Shown here piece after piece: positions 1 through 9,504 of a stretch of 64,000 nucleotides of DNA. Made by a program: the position numbers and the translations under genes. The DNA comes from Anastrepha obliqua (Eukaryota; Arthropoda; Insecta; Diptera; Tephritidae): contig NC_072893.1 of the NCBI RefSeq assembly GCF_027943255.1, forward strand, positions 130,013,784 through 130,077,783, written 5' to 3'. The notes under the pieces are model-generated. The model was not told the DNA's origin and made no database searches. It saw only the letters and a program-made list of their open reading frames with translations. Numbering within the stretch: position 1 is the first letter of the stretch; each line of letters opens with the position of its first letter.

Positions 1-97
1 ACTTTTTTTACTCTAATTGGAATTTTGTTTGTCTTCTTTGTAATTTGATAAGGTTTAAATTTGCTTATACAATTGAATAGTCAACAAAGTATTTTAA
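1..97. repeat. Copy 1 of tandem unit, left piece of 3' flank
   Basis: This stretch matches 6505-6600 and 9005-9100, which lie downstream of the two small membrane-protein genes. Shared words include the run around 'aattgaatag' and 'agtattttaa'. It is therefore the 3' flank of a third unit whose gene, if present, lies left of the window. A LOA-type LINE interrupts it, and the same flank resumes at 2559. Confidence 0.75.
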
Positions 98-227
98 CGG
101 ACTTGGTTGGTTGGTTGGTTTAAGGGTGACCCCGCATCGGAGTGCCACATAGACCGCAAGTTGGGTCCGTTGTGTTGCCCTAGAGCTCATTATATTGTAT
201 GATTTCCCCACCTAACCGAGATTTTAA

Positions 228-480
228 TTATAGATTTTGGTCAAAGATATAAATTCGTTTCGAGAATTTGATGAGAGATTCGATTTTCAGGTCCGAGAGT
301 ACTGAAAGATTGTCAATTGTTGGAGAGTCTAGAAGAGCGAGTCGACTTCTGGCTAGACCGGGACAACTGCACAGCAAATGTCTGCTCGATACTTCCTCAT
401 CTTCGTCCTCGCAATATCTGCACAGGCCGAGCCGACGTGCGTGAGTGCCCGAAAGGCTTATAAGGGTTTTTGTCTATTTT
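228..480 (-). pseudogene. LINE C-terminal zinc knuckle segment
   Basis: In the frame ending with TAA at 228-230, the reverse complement reads a C-x2-C-x11-H-x4-C type knuckle (RLGLCRYCEDED, then RHLLCSCPGL) followed by about 40 residues. This is the usual C-terminal end of RNase H-bearing LINE ORF2 proteins. It is frameshifted from the RNase H segment, and 3' untranslated sequence then runs to 105. Confidence 0.7.
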
Positions 481-1376
481 AGATTGTAGGATGGCCAGAT
501 TTGTCTGGTCGTAACGCAAGTAGTTTCCACTCGCCACCTCCGATCAGCAATGCTGTGAAATTCTCGATCAATGATCATTTTACATGTTGAGAGCGGAATG
601 TGGATTGAGGGTAAGTTACTAACATTTGATTGCGCAGCTCCAGCTCTCGCGAGTACATCAGCATGGCAGTTACCTTCGAATCCACTATGACCCGGTATCC
701 AGATAACTTGGACAGAATTCTGAACACTTATCTCGTTAAGAGATAAGAGACAGGATCGAACCACATCTGAGTGGGTATAAGAGGAGCTGAATGCTCGAAC
801 GGCCTCTTGACTGTCAGTGAAAAAGCGGATATCCTCTAGTGATACTCTCTTTTCTAAGATAGTTGCATACCAGATAGCGCATACTTCCGCTAGGAATACA
901 CTACAGTAGTCGGGTAATCTAAATGATAGTTTAATGTGAGGAGAATTGGAAAAGATTCCAAATCCCACTTTACCGTCTTGTTTTGAACCATCTGTAAATA
1001 TAATCAGAGGGCCATCGATTTCGGTAAAATTTGTCTTCCATTCTTCCCTAGTTGGGAGTGAACAGGAGAATGGCAAGGGTGGTGATGGAAGACTTACATG
1101 ATAGTCTATATCGGAAGAGATAACAGTGTTCCTGTTCAGTATGGCCGAATGGCCAAGATACTTATTCCATTTCGATATAGCATTCATGCGTGTCGCTGCT
1201 TTCGCTGCGATCGCTTTGCCAGCCAGATCGATAGGGAACAAGTGAAGCAACGTATTTAGAGCCTTAGTAGGTGTTGTACTTAAGCATTCTGTTATCAGGA
1301 AGCAGGCTGTTGTTTGGACGCGATCAATTGTGGCTACTCTGCACCGTTTTTCGAGTGCTGTCCACCATACAACCAC
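474..1376 (-). pseudogene. LINE RNase H domain, open 300-codon segment
   Basis: This is the longest open stretch of the LOA-like element. Residues 124-245 form an RNase H type 1 fold with acidic residues D129 (IFTDGSK), E164 (FLAEVCA), D188 (FFTDSQ) and D240 (CHADVLA), plus the IPGHSG motif at 227-232. Its role was to remove RNA from the RNA:DNA hybrid during target-primed reverse transcription. The N-terminal residues continue the post-RT region seen in another frame at 1334-1528 (CKKATGKTWVLHLG), so a frameshift lies near 1370. The frame stops at 474, yet the zinc-knuckle segment continues in a different frame to 228, so a second frameshift lies near 480. It is a pseudogene. Confidence 0.85.
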
Positions 1377-1539
1377 ACCGTAGAAGAGTATCGGTTTGAT
1401 GATCGAGGTATATATCCAATAAATGATCCGAGATGAAGAACCCAGGTTTTGCCTGTAGCTTTCTTACAAGTATAAAGAGCTATGAAAGCTTTTTTACATC
1501 TATTTTCAATGTTCAATTTCCAACTCAACTTCCTATCTA

Positions 1540-2480
1540 GAATAACTCCTAGATATTTAGCTGAATCTGATAGAAGTAATGATTTCCCTTTTAAAGTTAT
1601 TGTTTGCAGTGGAGGAGATTGTTGTTTCCTATTGAAGAGAACAAGATCTGTCTTTGCTGGATTCGCATTTAGTCCGCATTCGGTTCACCATTTTAACAGA
1701 ATATTGATTGAGCGTTGCATGAGCTCAGTGAGGATATTCAGGTGTTTGCCTGACACGCAGAGAGCAATATCATCTGCATAAGCTACAACCTTGCTGCTTG
1801 CCTGCTTTTTCGAGATTTCGAAGCAAACTGTTTACAGCGAGATTCCCGAGAAGGGGTGAAAGTACTCCGCCTTGAGGAGTGATTATTCTATTTCGGAGTA
1901 TTTTTATCGATCATCTTCCGGATGGAGTAATTAATACCCAATTTGGCAATTTCAGACAAAATAGCCTTGGATTCAATATTATTAAAAGCACCTTCTATGT
2001 CCATAAATGCCACAAGAGAGTACTCCTTATTGTGAAGGGAAGTTTCCATTGTTTGCACCAGTGAGTGTAGTGCCGTTTCAGTCGATTTCCCTTTAGTGTA
2101 CGCGTGTTGTGCCTCAGAGATCAACTCAGTATCAAGTTGGGTTTTGATTTGCTCATCTAAGGCTTTTTCAAAAGCCTTTAAGCAAAAAGAGGTTAGGCTA
2201 ATGGGCCTGAAGTCGTTTGGTTTGCAGTGTGAAGGCTTCCCCGTTTTTGGATGAATACTACCTTCGATTTCTTCCAAATTGTCGGAAGGTAAGAGAGATT
2301 TAAACACTTGTTAAAGATCCTTGTTAACCAAGGCAGCAGAATATCTAGTTCTTCTTGAAGTTCATTCCAGCAATGATGTTGTCAGGACCTGGTGATTTAA
2401 ATTTTTTAAAACTTAGCATTGCTGTAGAGATGCTATTAGAGCTGATTAGATCTTATCTATTCCCATAATTACTCTGAAGA
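1540..2480 (-). pseudogene. LINE reverse transcriptase domain, frameshifted
   Basis: Three segments in different frames together cover the RT palm and fingers. About 2330-2410 reads FKSPGPDNI. The frame 1888-2307 reads GKPSHCKPNDFRPISLTSF, then HAYTKGKSTETALHSLV, then LVAFMDIEGAFNNIE, with the first catalytic aspartate in FMDIEGAF. The segment around 1740-1800 reads VVAYADDIALCVSGKH and carries the YADD catalytic motif. Frame breaks near 1890 and 2310 show it is dead. Confidence 0.85.
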
Positions 2481-2558
2481 GTGCTGGGAAGTGCAGGTAA
2501 ATTGGCAACACAGCCTGGAAAGTGAGATTCTAGAAGTATTCTAAGAGTGTGCGGACTT

Positions 2559-2895
2559 AAAAATGTATTTGATTTAAATAACTAACTTTGTAAATAAGTA
2601 AAAATAATTTTTTTTAATTAAAATTATATAAAAATTTGACAGAATTATTATTTTTTCTTTATAAATTTTCATATTATTATAAACAAAGTTTTTTTTATGT
2701 ATTTTTAAACACGAGTTACATTTTGTTTTTATTCCAATTAAATGCTTTTCTACACAAAAATATTTTTTAGCTTAAACTAATCTGTTTAAAAGCATTAAAA
2801 TATTTACTTTTATAATTTAGTTTTGTTCAAAAATTACCAAAACGTGCTGCTGAATATTTTAATTTAATTGTAACTAATTTGTAGCCTTTTTCCTT
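2559..2895. repeat. Copy 1 of tandem unit, right piece of 3' flank
   Basis: After the LINE, sequence matching 9110-9350 resumes (shared runs such as 'aatctgtttaaaagcattaa' and 'attttaatttaattgtaact'). It stops near 2895, where R1-type LINE sequence begins. No gene is seen here. Confidence 0.7.
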
Positions 2896-3650
2896 GAAAT
2901 TTTTACCGCCATCATGTTTTACGTTCTCTGTTGTGCACCGGGAATTCAGCTTTGCCCTACTGAGTTGCAGTCTTTCACGCAGGCGTATTTCGAGTTTCGC
3001 TCCTTTTAGCCATATTTTGATTAGTGAACAACGCATATTTCCGCTATTTTTCTTTATTTTGTATCTTTTTCGTAAAGATCCGACTGGCTTTCGCATTCCT
3101 TCAGAGTGGCGTTGCATCTTCCTCATTACAAGGTCTATGCTAGTATTCCTGCGTCCAGACCCGCTTTTTCATCCCGAGTAATTTTATCTGCGAAACCACT
3201 GAAGATTTCCCACATTTCTTCTCGATTGCATATTCAGTGTTGCGCCTATGCGCGTTGGAAAACGTGTGTTCGGCAACATCTTCGGCTGCGTCCCCGTATA
3301 TGCATTTGGGGTGTTCGCATTTACTCAATTTGTGCAGGTATTTCTGGAAATACCCGAGCATCGAAAGCATTTGAGTTGTATAAAAATTCACTTCACCGCA
3401 GTTCTTGCCGTATCATATAGTGGCATCTTTTATTATCCATTTGCCGGCGTTTCGTTTCACCAGCGGTCTTGCCGTAGCCTTAGCATTTCTTCCTTCATTT
3501 CGCGCGTTGCAAGTTTGCTTACTCTTTCCTCCATTCTCTCATACCTCAATGCCCACAAAGTTTTCCTCTCAAAGGGTACTAAATCTAGCGGTATTGAACT
3601 CTTGAACAGGCGGGCACAACTCTTAGGGCAGCCGCTTCAACACTTCGTAG
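2896..3650 (-). pseudogene. R1-clade-like LINE C-terminal remnant
   Basis: On the minus strand, 3140-3391 reads CGEVNFYTTQMLSMLGYF, then YLHKLSKCEHPKC, then DVAEHTF. This resembles the end of R1-group ORF2, with a C-x4-C...H zinc knuckle after an 'NFYLTQ(M/L)L-G-YLH' type motif. Upstream in another frame, about 3560-3640 reads IPLDLVPFERKTLW, the linker usual for this group. The knuckle's final Cys is replaced by Asn, and the frames shift several times. It ends at 2896, inside the flank of tandem copy 1. Confidence 0.7.
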
Positions 3651-3719
3651 CTGGGTATACAGATGACCTCTTGTCTTCTCTGAGTCCCAGTAAGAACCCA
3701 TTCAGCGTTTGTGCATAGT

Positions 3720-4335
3720 TTTTGATATCCTCAAAAGAAACTGCTACAAAACCAATATCAAAAAATGCCACTTCGGTAAAAATGAAGTAATCTACTTAAG
3801 GTGCTTCGTGACCCGCGACGAGTCCAAGCCTCCTGAAAATTAAGTACGCGCCATTAAAAATTTTCCCAAGATAGATTTGCGTCGCTTCGTCGGCATGGTG
3901 CATTATTGCAGGTGATACCTCGCGCAGCAGGATTCCAAACATCCCTCAGTGAGTACCTGAAAACAGCTATTAAAAATGATAAGCGAAAAAATGCGAATGC
4001 CTGAGTAGGAAAGGCAACTCAGGTGTTTATGGTACTCCTCTCGCCATCAAAATCTTACCAGAGTAGGTAGTTCGAGTCACTTTTATTCAATGCCTTTGCG
4101 AAGCTAGTTGGAGTGAAAACTGTACACACAGCACCATTTTAATCGCAGTCAAATGGCATGACCGAAAGGCTACACCGAGCCCCGATGTGCCAAGCTGATA
4201 CGCCAACTCCATGACCTGATATGCCATCAACAGTACTTTTAGGTTTGGGAACATCATTAAAAGAAGACCTCAATGCATCGCCAGCGGAACTGCTCTTCGG
4301 CACTCCCCTTCGAGTACCTGGGACAAACTAATGGA
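3720..4335 (+). pseudogene. Ty3/Gypsy-like pol remnant, RT end joined to integrase end
   Basis: The plus strand reads NIKKCHFGKNEVIYL, then FVTRDESKPPE, then DLRRFVGMVHY (3740-3910), which is the RT thumb region of an LTR retrotransposon. About 600 bases later, 4229-4325 reads VLLGLGTSLKEDLNASPAEL, then LFGTPLRVPG, typical of the C-terminal part of a Gypsy-type integrase. RNase H and the integrase core between them are missing or unrecognisable, so this is an internally deleted, decayed copy. No LTRs were found next to it. Confidence 0.7.
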
Positions 4336-4402
4336 ACTCATTAGAAATATCTGATCGAAGCCTACAACTCACCATTCGAAGCCCAAAGACATTTACGATT
4401 GT

Positions 4403-4722
4403 AGTCACGTCTTTTGTAGATTTTGACAATGGTCGGGACTTTATACTTAAAAGCAATGTGGAAGAGCAGGCAGTCGCGTTCCCACGACAGTCGGTTCTAC
4501 GTTACCGACAAACGACTGTCAATCCAGCAACATTACCCCAAATCTCTTTCGCTCCTTGCTTCGAACAGCTTTACATTGAGCTGCGGCGATGTGTTATGGA
4601 TACGACGCTTCCGCACTTTCAACGACAAGCTGACATTCAAACGTCAACGCCTTTTTCTGGCTAGAAGCACGTTCTTCTTTCTCTGATAACCAGCGAGGCC
4701 ACTGCCCCGATCACTTTCGTTA
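4403..4722. repeat. Copy 2 of tandem unit, 5' part
   Basis: The unit begins at 'agtcacgtctttt', matching 'agtcacgtctttc' at 7575. Further shared words include 'ctccttgcttcgaa', 'tacgacgctt', 'cattcaaacgtcaac/cattgaaacgtcaac' and 'gtgcttcttctttc'. It holds one copy of the hairpin dispersed repeat (4476-4540). A mariner-like element interrupts the unit at 4723. Confidence 0.65.
4476..4540 (+). repeat. Dispersed hairpin repeat, copy a (diverged)
   Basis: It shares 'acgacagtcggttctacgtt' and 'gactgtcaatccagcaacatt' with the repeat family seen at 7648, 18121, 21690, 29577, 39633 and 53553. The hairpin portion (ttcccc...ggggaa) is degraded here. Confidence 0.5.
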
Positions 4723-4724
4723 TA

Positions 4725-5595
4725 ACAGGTGATTTTTTAGCTATTATCTTTTTAAACAGTTGGTTTAAACAGCTGACGCACGTTTCGTGTTTTGTTTCAC
4801 TGTCAAACATCTTCAGTTTGGTCTATAATTTAACCATGAATCGTCTTAAACACGAACAACGCTTGCATATAATTGAATTTTATTATAAAAATGCGTGTTC
4901 TGTTAAGAAAGTTTAAGATCCACTTTTTTATCGAAAAATTGTGTTCACCGACGAAGCTCATTTTTGGATCACTGGCTACGTAAATATGCAGAATTGTCGA
5001 TGTCAGCCAGAAAAATTGCAAGAGCTACCAATGTATCCAGAAAAGGTCACAGTTTGGTGCGGTTTATGGGCTGGAGGTATCATTGGACCGTACTTCTTCA
5101 AAGATGCTGCGAATCGTAACGTAACTGTGAATGGTGAGCGCTACCGTGAAATGATATCCAACTTTTTTTGCCCAAAATACAAGAGCTTGACTTGCATGGC
5201 ATGTGGTTTCAGCAAGACTATGCTACATGCCACACACATGCGTAACAATGGACTTGTTGAGCAGCGAGTTCGGTAAACATTTTATTTCACGTTCGGGACC
5301 TGTGAATTGACCACCCAGATCGTACGAATTACGCCTTTAGATTAACGCATTGGAAGACAACATTAAAGCATTTATATGTGAGATACCGGCCGAAACATCG
5401 GAAAGAGTATGCCAAAATTGGACTTAGCGGATGGACAATTTGAAGCGCAGTCGCGGTCAACATTTGCATGAAATGATCTTCAAACATTAAATTATGTGGA
5501 CTGTACTATCGATTTAAATACAAATTTTATGCATTTTCTGAATTTGACGTGTGTTTTTTGAAAAACTTTCCTATAGCTCTTAAAAAATCACCCTT
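4725..5595 (+). mobile_element. Internally deleted Tc1/mariner-like element with TA duplication
   Basis: The ends are inverted: 'aggtgattttttagc' at left and the complement of 'gggtgattttttaagagc' at right. TA lies at 4723-4724 and 5596-5597. An N-terminal start (MNRLKHEQRLHIIEFYY) at 4836 joins a C-terminal half after a deletion near 4920. The C-terminal half (4941-5276) reads FTDEAHFWITGYVN, then TVWCGLWAGGIIGPYFF, which is the transposase catalytic-core region around the first Asp/Glu motif. The frame breaks again after CMACGFSKT. It cannot encode transposase. It lies inside tandem copy 2. Confidence 0.85.
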
Positions 5596-5920
5596 TAATT
5601 TTATTTTTGAAAATTTTTTTTTTAAATTTTTAGTCTATGACTTTAATTTTTCGAAAATAAGGAATTGTAATTCTTGTATTCCAATCTTTTTCTTAAATTG
5701 CAAAAACCCGTAGAAATATTTGAATGTTTTTTCGCTTGAAGTTTATCCGAAATCTTCTGATATTTACGTGTGAGAAGAGGTGAGAAAGTGTTACGGTGTT
5801 TTTGTTATTGTCTAGAGTATTTCCAAATATATTTAAAAAGTCGCATTTAGAGTTATAGGGGTACCACTAAATCTAACTGGCAACTCTGGCGAAGTTACGA
5901 AGCTTACATAGTCAAAGAAG

Positions 5921-5962
5921 TGGATAAAAGCAAAAGTTTGGGCGCAGCAAAATTGTCAAGAT
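5921..5962 (+). promoter_or_regulatory. Candidate TATA-like box and initiator of gene 6023
   Basis: GATAAAAG (5923-5930) lies 35 bases upstream of TTGTCAA, a plausible initiator with its A at 5958. The same two words with the same 35-base spacing and the same 65-base leader occur before the paralogue at 8505. Confidence 0.4.
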
Positions 5963-6022
5963 CCGGCTTCAAATAACAACTAATTTTTGTAAAAAAGAAA
6001 ATCACAAAAATCACAGAGTATC

Positions 6023-6238
6023 ATGTCGGAGCAAATTTTTGTATTTGGTATTCTGGGTGTTTTTTGTGTGTGTTATTTATGTGGTTGGCTTTACCTTTGC
6101 CATAGGAGAAGAGCTGAACGCGTCATGGTGTTTCCCGATGTGGAAATGGAAATGCAACAAATAGAAACGGGCAACAATGACAATCCGACTGTTATAGATG
6201 AGAGACCCAATCCAGATAATGAATGCACAGTGACATGA
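6023..6238 (+). CDS. Small single-pass membrane microprotein, paralogue 1 (71 aa)
   Basis: Intact, intronless 71-codon frame. Residues 5-26 are hydrophobic (IFVFGILGVFCVC then YLCGWLYLC) and are followed by a basic HRRR stop-transfer. This suggests a single membrane span with the C-terminus in the cytosol. There is no obvious cleavage site. The juxtamembrane core ERVMVFPDVEMEMQQIETG is shared with the paralogue at 8505 (RVMVFPD, E41, M44, ETG identical). The tail is Asn/Asp/Pro-rich and ends ECTVT. The start is supported by the paralogue starting at the same place, 65 bases below a conserved initiator-like word. I do not recognise the family and give no function. The protein is about 35% identical to the paralogue although the flanking untranslated regions are nearly the same. 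Confidence 0.7.
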   Translation: MSEQIFVFGILGVFCVCYLCGWLYLCHRRRAERVMVFPDVEMEMQQIETGNNDNPTVIDERPNPDNECTVT

Positions 6239-6905
6239 GGCAGTGAAGCTCCGTGACCCATTGATTTATGTTCTTAGTATAGATTGTATGTTAGGAGGAT
6301 ACTTTTATGATTTATATTTATGTATAAACTATAAAATTGTATTCAAGTTTTTTGTGGTAATTTGACGTTGACTGCCTTATAAATTTGTCTTTTATAATTA
6401 ATACTCTTTCAAAATTATAAAATTGTACAAATTGTAGCGCATAAGTTTTGGTTAAAGTATTTTTTATTGAATACTCAGCTGAAAGTCTTGTCAAATTTTT
6501 ACGAAATGTAGCTTTTTTATCTAACTGTAGTTTTCTTTGTAATTTTATAAAGTTTAAATTTACTTATAGAATTGAATAGCTAAAAAGTATTTTAAAGGAC
6601 TTAATAATTTACTGAATTTTTTTCTTTATAAATAACTAAAAAAAATTAATTCTTATACATAAAAATTTTACTTTTTTATATATAAAAACTTACTTAATTT
6701 TTTTTCTTTACATATTACTAAGTTGTTATTAAGAAATTGTTTTTATGTATTTTTGTACTTGAATTACAATTTGTTTTTATTTAAATTAAATGTTTTTCTA
6801 AAAAAAAATATTTTTCCTTGTCATTTTTGCTGATTTTTTTTATGCATCAAACAAATTTGTCCTTTCAAAATATATTCTTAAAGTGACTAATCCTTTGCGT
6901 CATTT

Positions 6906-7565
6906 TGGATGATATAACTGAAACATTTTTCGCATATTTTCAAGACTTCTTGACTTCAAGACTCTTCTGAGAAATACAAATTCGAATAGAGAACACTATA
7001 AGTGCGATATTTCTCTGACCATAACTGTATATGAGTATATATGTATGTATTTACTTTAAATAAATGAACTGTAAGCGCATCAGCCACGAATAGCTCAACA
7101 GCTTTGCTTTGTTTTTTTTTCTTCTTGCACTGTGCTTCTTTCTGGCAATGCAAAGTTTGTAAGGAAAAAACATGAAAAAATTGTGTTGCCAGATTTTCGA
7201 AATTCAAAAAACAATAGTTAAATGAGTCACATAAACGGGTTGTGTGTGTGTGTAGGGTTGCCACCTATCGAAAAAATTACAAAAAGGCCATTTAAATATA
7301 ATAACACATGCAATACAACAACGCTGCTATCAAACGGAGAGGGTTTGAAAAAAATGTATACCATAATTTTATGTGGGGTTACCAGATATCTAAAAAAATG
7401 CTAACAACAATCAAATAAATCGCCTTTTCTTTCTATTGAAGTTTTAAGTCAGATAGATGATTTACAAAACGAATTTGTGTCAAAATTTCTCTCTACATAT
7501 ACAGTGACTCACACCTTATTTGATACAAATACGATTTTTGTGTTAAGTGTCCTATATTTCACAAA
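6906..7565. other. Spacer between tandem copies 2 and 3
   Basis: AT-rich with a short GT run near 7241. No frame here looks coding and no transposon signature was recognised. Confidence 0.4.
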
Positions 7566-7647
7566 ATTTTGCGGAGTCACGTCTTTCGTAGAGCTGCCCT
7601 TATTCGGGCGTCATTGGAGCTACCATATGCAGGAGCATACGAAGTTT

Positions 7648-7752
7648 TTCGACGGATCGAATGCCGAAATGCCGGAACGACCCGGATTATATCCGACCAA
7701 CGACTATCACTCCGGCAGCATTCCCCGTATATGCATGGGGAATGTTTATACT
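7648..7752 (+). repeat. Dispersed hairpin repeat, copy b
   Basis: A well-preserved copy. It has 'ggaacgacccggattatatc', then 'agcattccccgtatatgcat' and 'ggggaatgttta'. The last part forms a short hairpin (ttcccc...ggggaa). A short CAA-like stretch follows. Confidence 0.7.
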
Positions 7753-8402
7753 GGTAAACGATGACAACAGCAAGAAGGCAGTAACTGAAGAGGTACCCAA
7801 ACAATCTACTAATCTGGCTTCAACAGCAGATAACGCTAAGTGATTTGGCCGACCTCTTGGCCGGAAATTTGTTTCACTCCTTGCTTCGAATATACTATAA
7901 AAGACGAGGAGTAGCTATGGCGGCCGATAGATTACGGGTACGACGCTTCTTTACTTCGAATGTCGGACTGTCATTGAAACGTCAACAACATTTCCCGGCT
8001 ATTAACGTGCTTCTTCTTTCTTTTACAACCACAATCTCATTCGTGAGTTTATAAACCAGCTACAGATATCTGCAATGCATTTTCGCATTTTTGCTTATGT
8101 TTTATTTTTGAAAAATATTTTTTAAATTTTTAATTTATGATTTTAATTTTTCAAATTTCTATAATTTTCTTTATTTTTTTAATTTTTACTTTTACTTTAC
8201 TTTTTATATATTTTTATTATTATTGAAATAATTTTTTTAATACTATATAGAATATTTGAAGTGTTTTTTTCGCTTGAAGTTTATCCGAAATGTTCGGTTA
8301 TTTACGGGTGAAATGAGGTGAGAAAGTGTTACGGTGTTTTGTTATAATCTAAATGCATCTGGCAACTCTGGCGAAGTAACAAAACTTAAATTGACAAAGA
8401 AG

Positions 8403-8444
8403 TGGATAAAAGCAAAAGTTTCGGTACAGCAAAATTGTCAAAGT
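8403..8444 (+). promoter_or_regulatory. Candidate TATA-like box and initiator of gene 8505
   Basis: GATAAAAG at 8405-8412 and TTGTCAA with its A at 8440, with spacing identical to the paralogue promoter at 5921. Confidence 0.4.
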
Positions 8445-8504
8445 TCGGCTTAAAATACTAATTAATTGTTATAACAAAGACTACCAGCAAAATCACAGGA
8501 TACC

Positions 8505-8726
8505 ATGTTGGGAGAAGCTATTATAATTGGTCTGATGGTTTGTGTGGGTGTGCTTTATTTTTGCCTTTGGTTTTACGTTTGGTATAAGAAAAGAACTGAC
8601 CGCGTCATGGTGTTTCCCGATTTGGAACTGCAAATGCGACGAATGGAAACGGGCGAAAATCAAAATGCGAATGCTGCAAATCAGGAACCCGTTAATCAAA
8701 ATAATCGCCATTGCATAGTGGCATGA
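8505..8726 (+). CDS. Small single-pass membrane microprotein, paralogue 2 (73 aa)
   Basis: Intact, intronless 73-codon frame with a good start context (accATG). Residues 5-26 are hydrophobic (AIIIGLMVCVGVLYF then CLWFYVW) and are followed by YKKR, again suggesting one span with a cytosolic tail. It shares RVMVFPD, E41, M44 and ETG48-50 with the paralogue at 6023. Cys20, Trp22 and Tyr24 in the span are also kept. The tail is Asn/Gln-rich and ends HCIVA, two residues longer than the paralogue. Retention of an open frame in both copies, while neighbouring transposons are full of stops, argues that both are real genes. The family is not recognised. Membrane placement is inferred from sequence only. 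Confidence 0.7.
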   Translation: MLGEAIIIGLMVCVGVLYFCLWFYVWYKKRTDRVMVFPDLELQMRRMETGENQNANAANQEPVNQNNRHCIVA

Positions 8727-9504
8727 GACACTGAACATTAGCACCCTATGATTTATGTTCTTAGTATAGATTGTATGTTAGGAGGATACTTTTATGATTT
8801 ATATTTATTATAAACTATAAAATTGTATTCTAGTTTTTTGTTGTGATTTGACGTTGACTGGCTTACAAATTGTCCTTTATAACTAATACTCTCAAAATTA
8901 ACAAAATTGTACAAATTGTAGCGCATTAGTTTTGGTTAAAGTATTTTTTGTGTTCTGCTGAAATATTCTTTTCATTAAATTTTTATGAAATGTAAAAATT
9001 TGTATATCTGACTAGATATTTGGTGTGTCTTCCTTGTAATTTTATAAATTTCAAATTGGCTTATATAATTGAATAGTTAACCAAGTATTTTAAAGGAATT
9101 AAAACTTTACTTAGTTATTTTTTCTTTTATAAATAACTGCATTTTGATTAAGATAGGATGTTTTTATGTATTTTTATACTTAAATTATATTTTGTTTTTA
9201 TACAAATTAAATGTGTTTGTACAAAAAAATATTTCTTAGATTAAATTAATCTGTTTAAAAGCATTAAAATATGTACTTTTTTAATTTATTTTTGTTTATA
9301 AATTATCAGAATGTGCTTGCAAATATTTTAATTTAATTGTAACTACTTTTTGGTATTTTTCATTGCAATTTTTGGCATATTTAAACTGCTTTTTTTATGT
9401 ATCAAACTAATTTTTCTTCTCAAAATATATTTATTAAAGGGTTAACCCTTTGTGTAACTTTGAATTGTTTTATTATTAACTTTGGATAATTCTTATATAT
9501 ATAT

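Larger units (their letters stand above)
105..2551 (-). mobile_element. 5'-truncated LOA-clade-like LINE with target-site duplication
   Basis: A non-LTR retrotransposon remnant on the minus strand. In element order it holds reverse transcriptase (a FKSPGPDN-like motif near 2380, then FRPISLTSF, then YADD at 1769-1780), an RNase H domain, and a C-terminal CCHC knuckle (CRYC near 411-422, then HLLC). This order with RNase H fits the LOA or I groups. The seven bases cggactt occur at 98-104 and 2552-2558 as a target-site duplication. The 3' end is a short run of AACC repeats rather than poly-A. Several frameshifts make it inactive, and the endonuclease and gag parts are missing. Clade assignment is from memory of family motifs. 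Confidence 0.85.
5598..6905. repeat. Copy 2 of tandem unit, 3' part with gene
   Basis: This aligns to 8103-9460 along its whole length, including the run 'cgcttgaagtttatccgaaat', the gene, the 3' untranslated region ('ttatgttcttagtatagatt' onwards) and the downstream AT-rich tail. Confidence 0.8.
7566..9460. repeat. Copy 3 of tandem unit (no splitting insertion)
   Basis: The most complete unit. It matches copy 2 from 'agtcacgtctttc' (7575) to 'aaaatatatt...ccctttgtgt' near 9460, without the mariner insertion that splits copy 2. At the site equivalent to 4723-5597 it reads straight through ('atgttttatttttgaaaaat' near 8098). It contains dispersed repeat b and the gene at 8505. Confidence 0.8.

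Noticed and set aside
1482..2064. Plus-strand frames over the LOA element
   Set aside because: They lie antisense to RT and RNase H motifs that clearly read on the minus strand.
3248..3718. Plus-strand frame containing YTDDLLSS, looking like an RT active site
   Set aside because: The same bases on the minus strand read as an R1-type LINE C-terminus with several supporting motifs; no other RT motif surrounds YTDD on the plus strand.
7569..7843. Several overlapping plus-strand frames
   Set aside because: They cover the dispersed hairpin repeat and are not kept in tandem copy 2.
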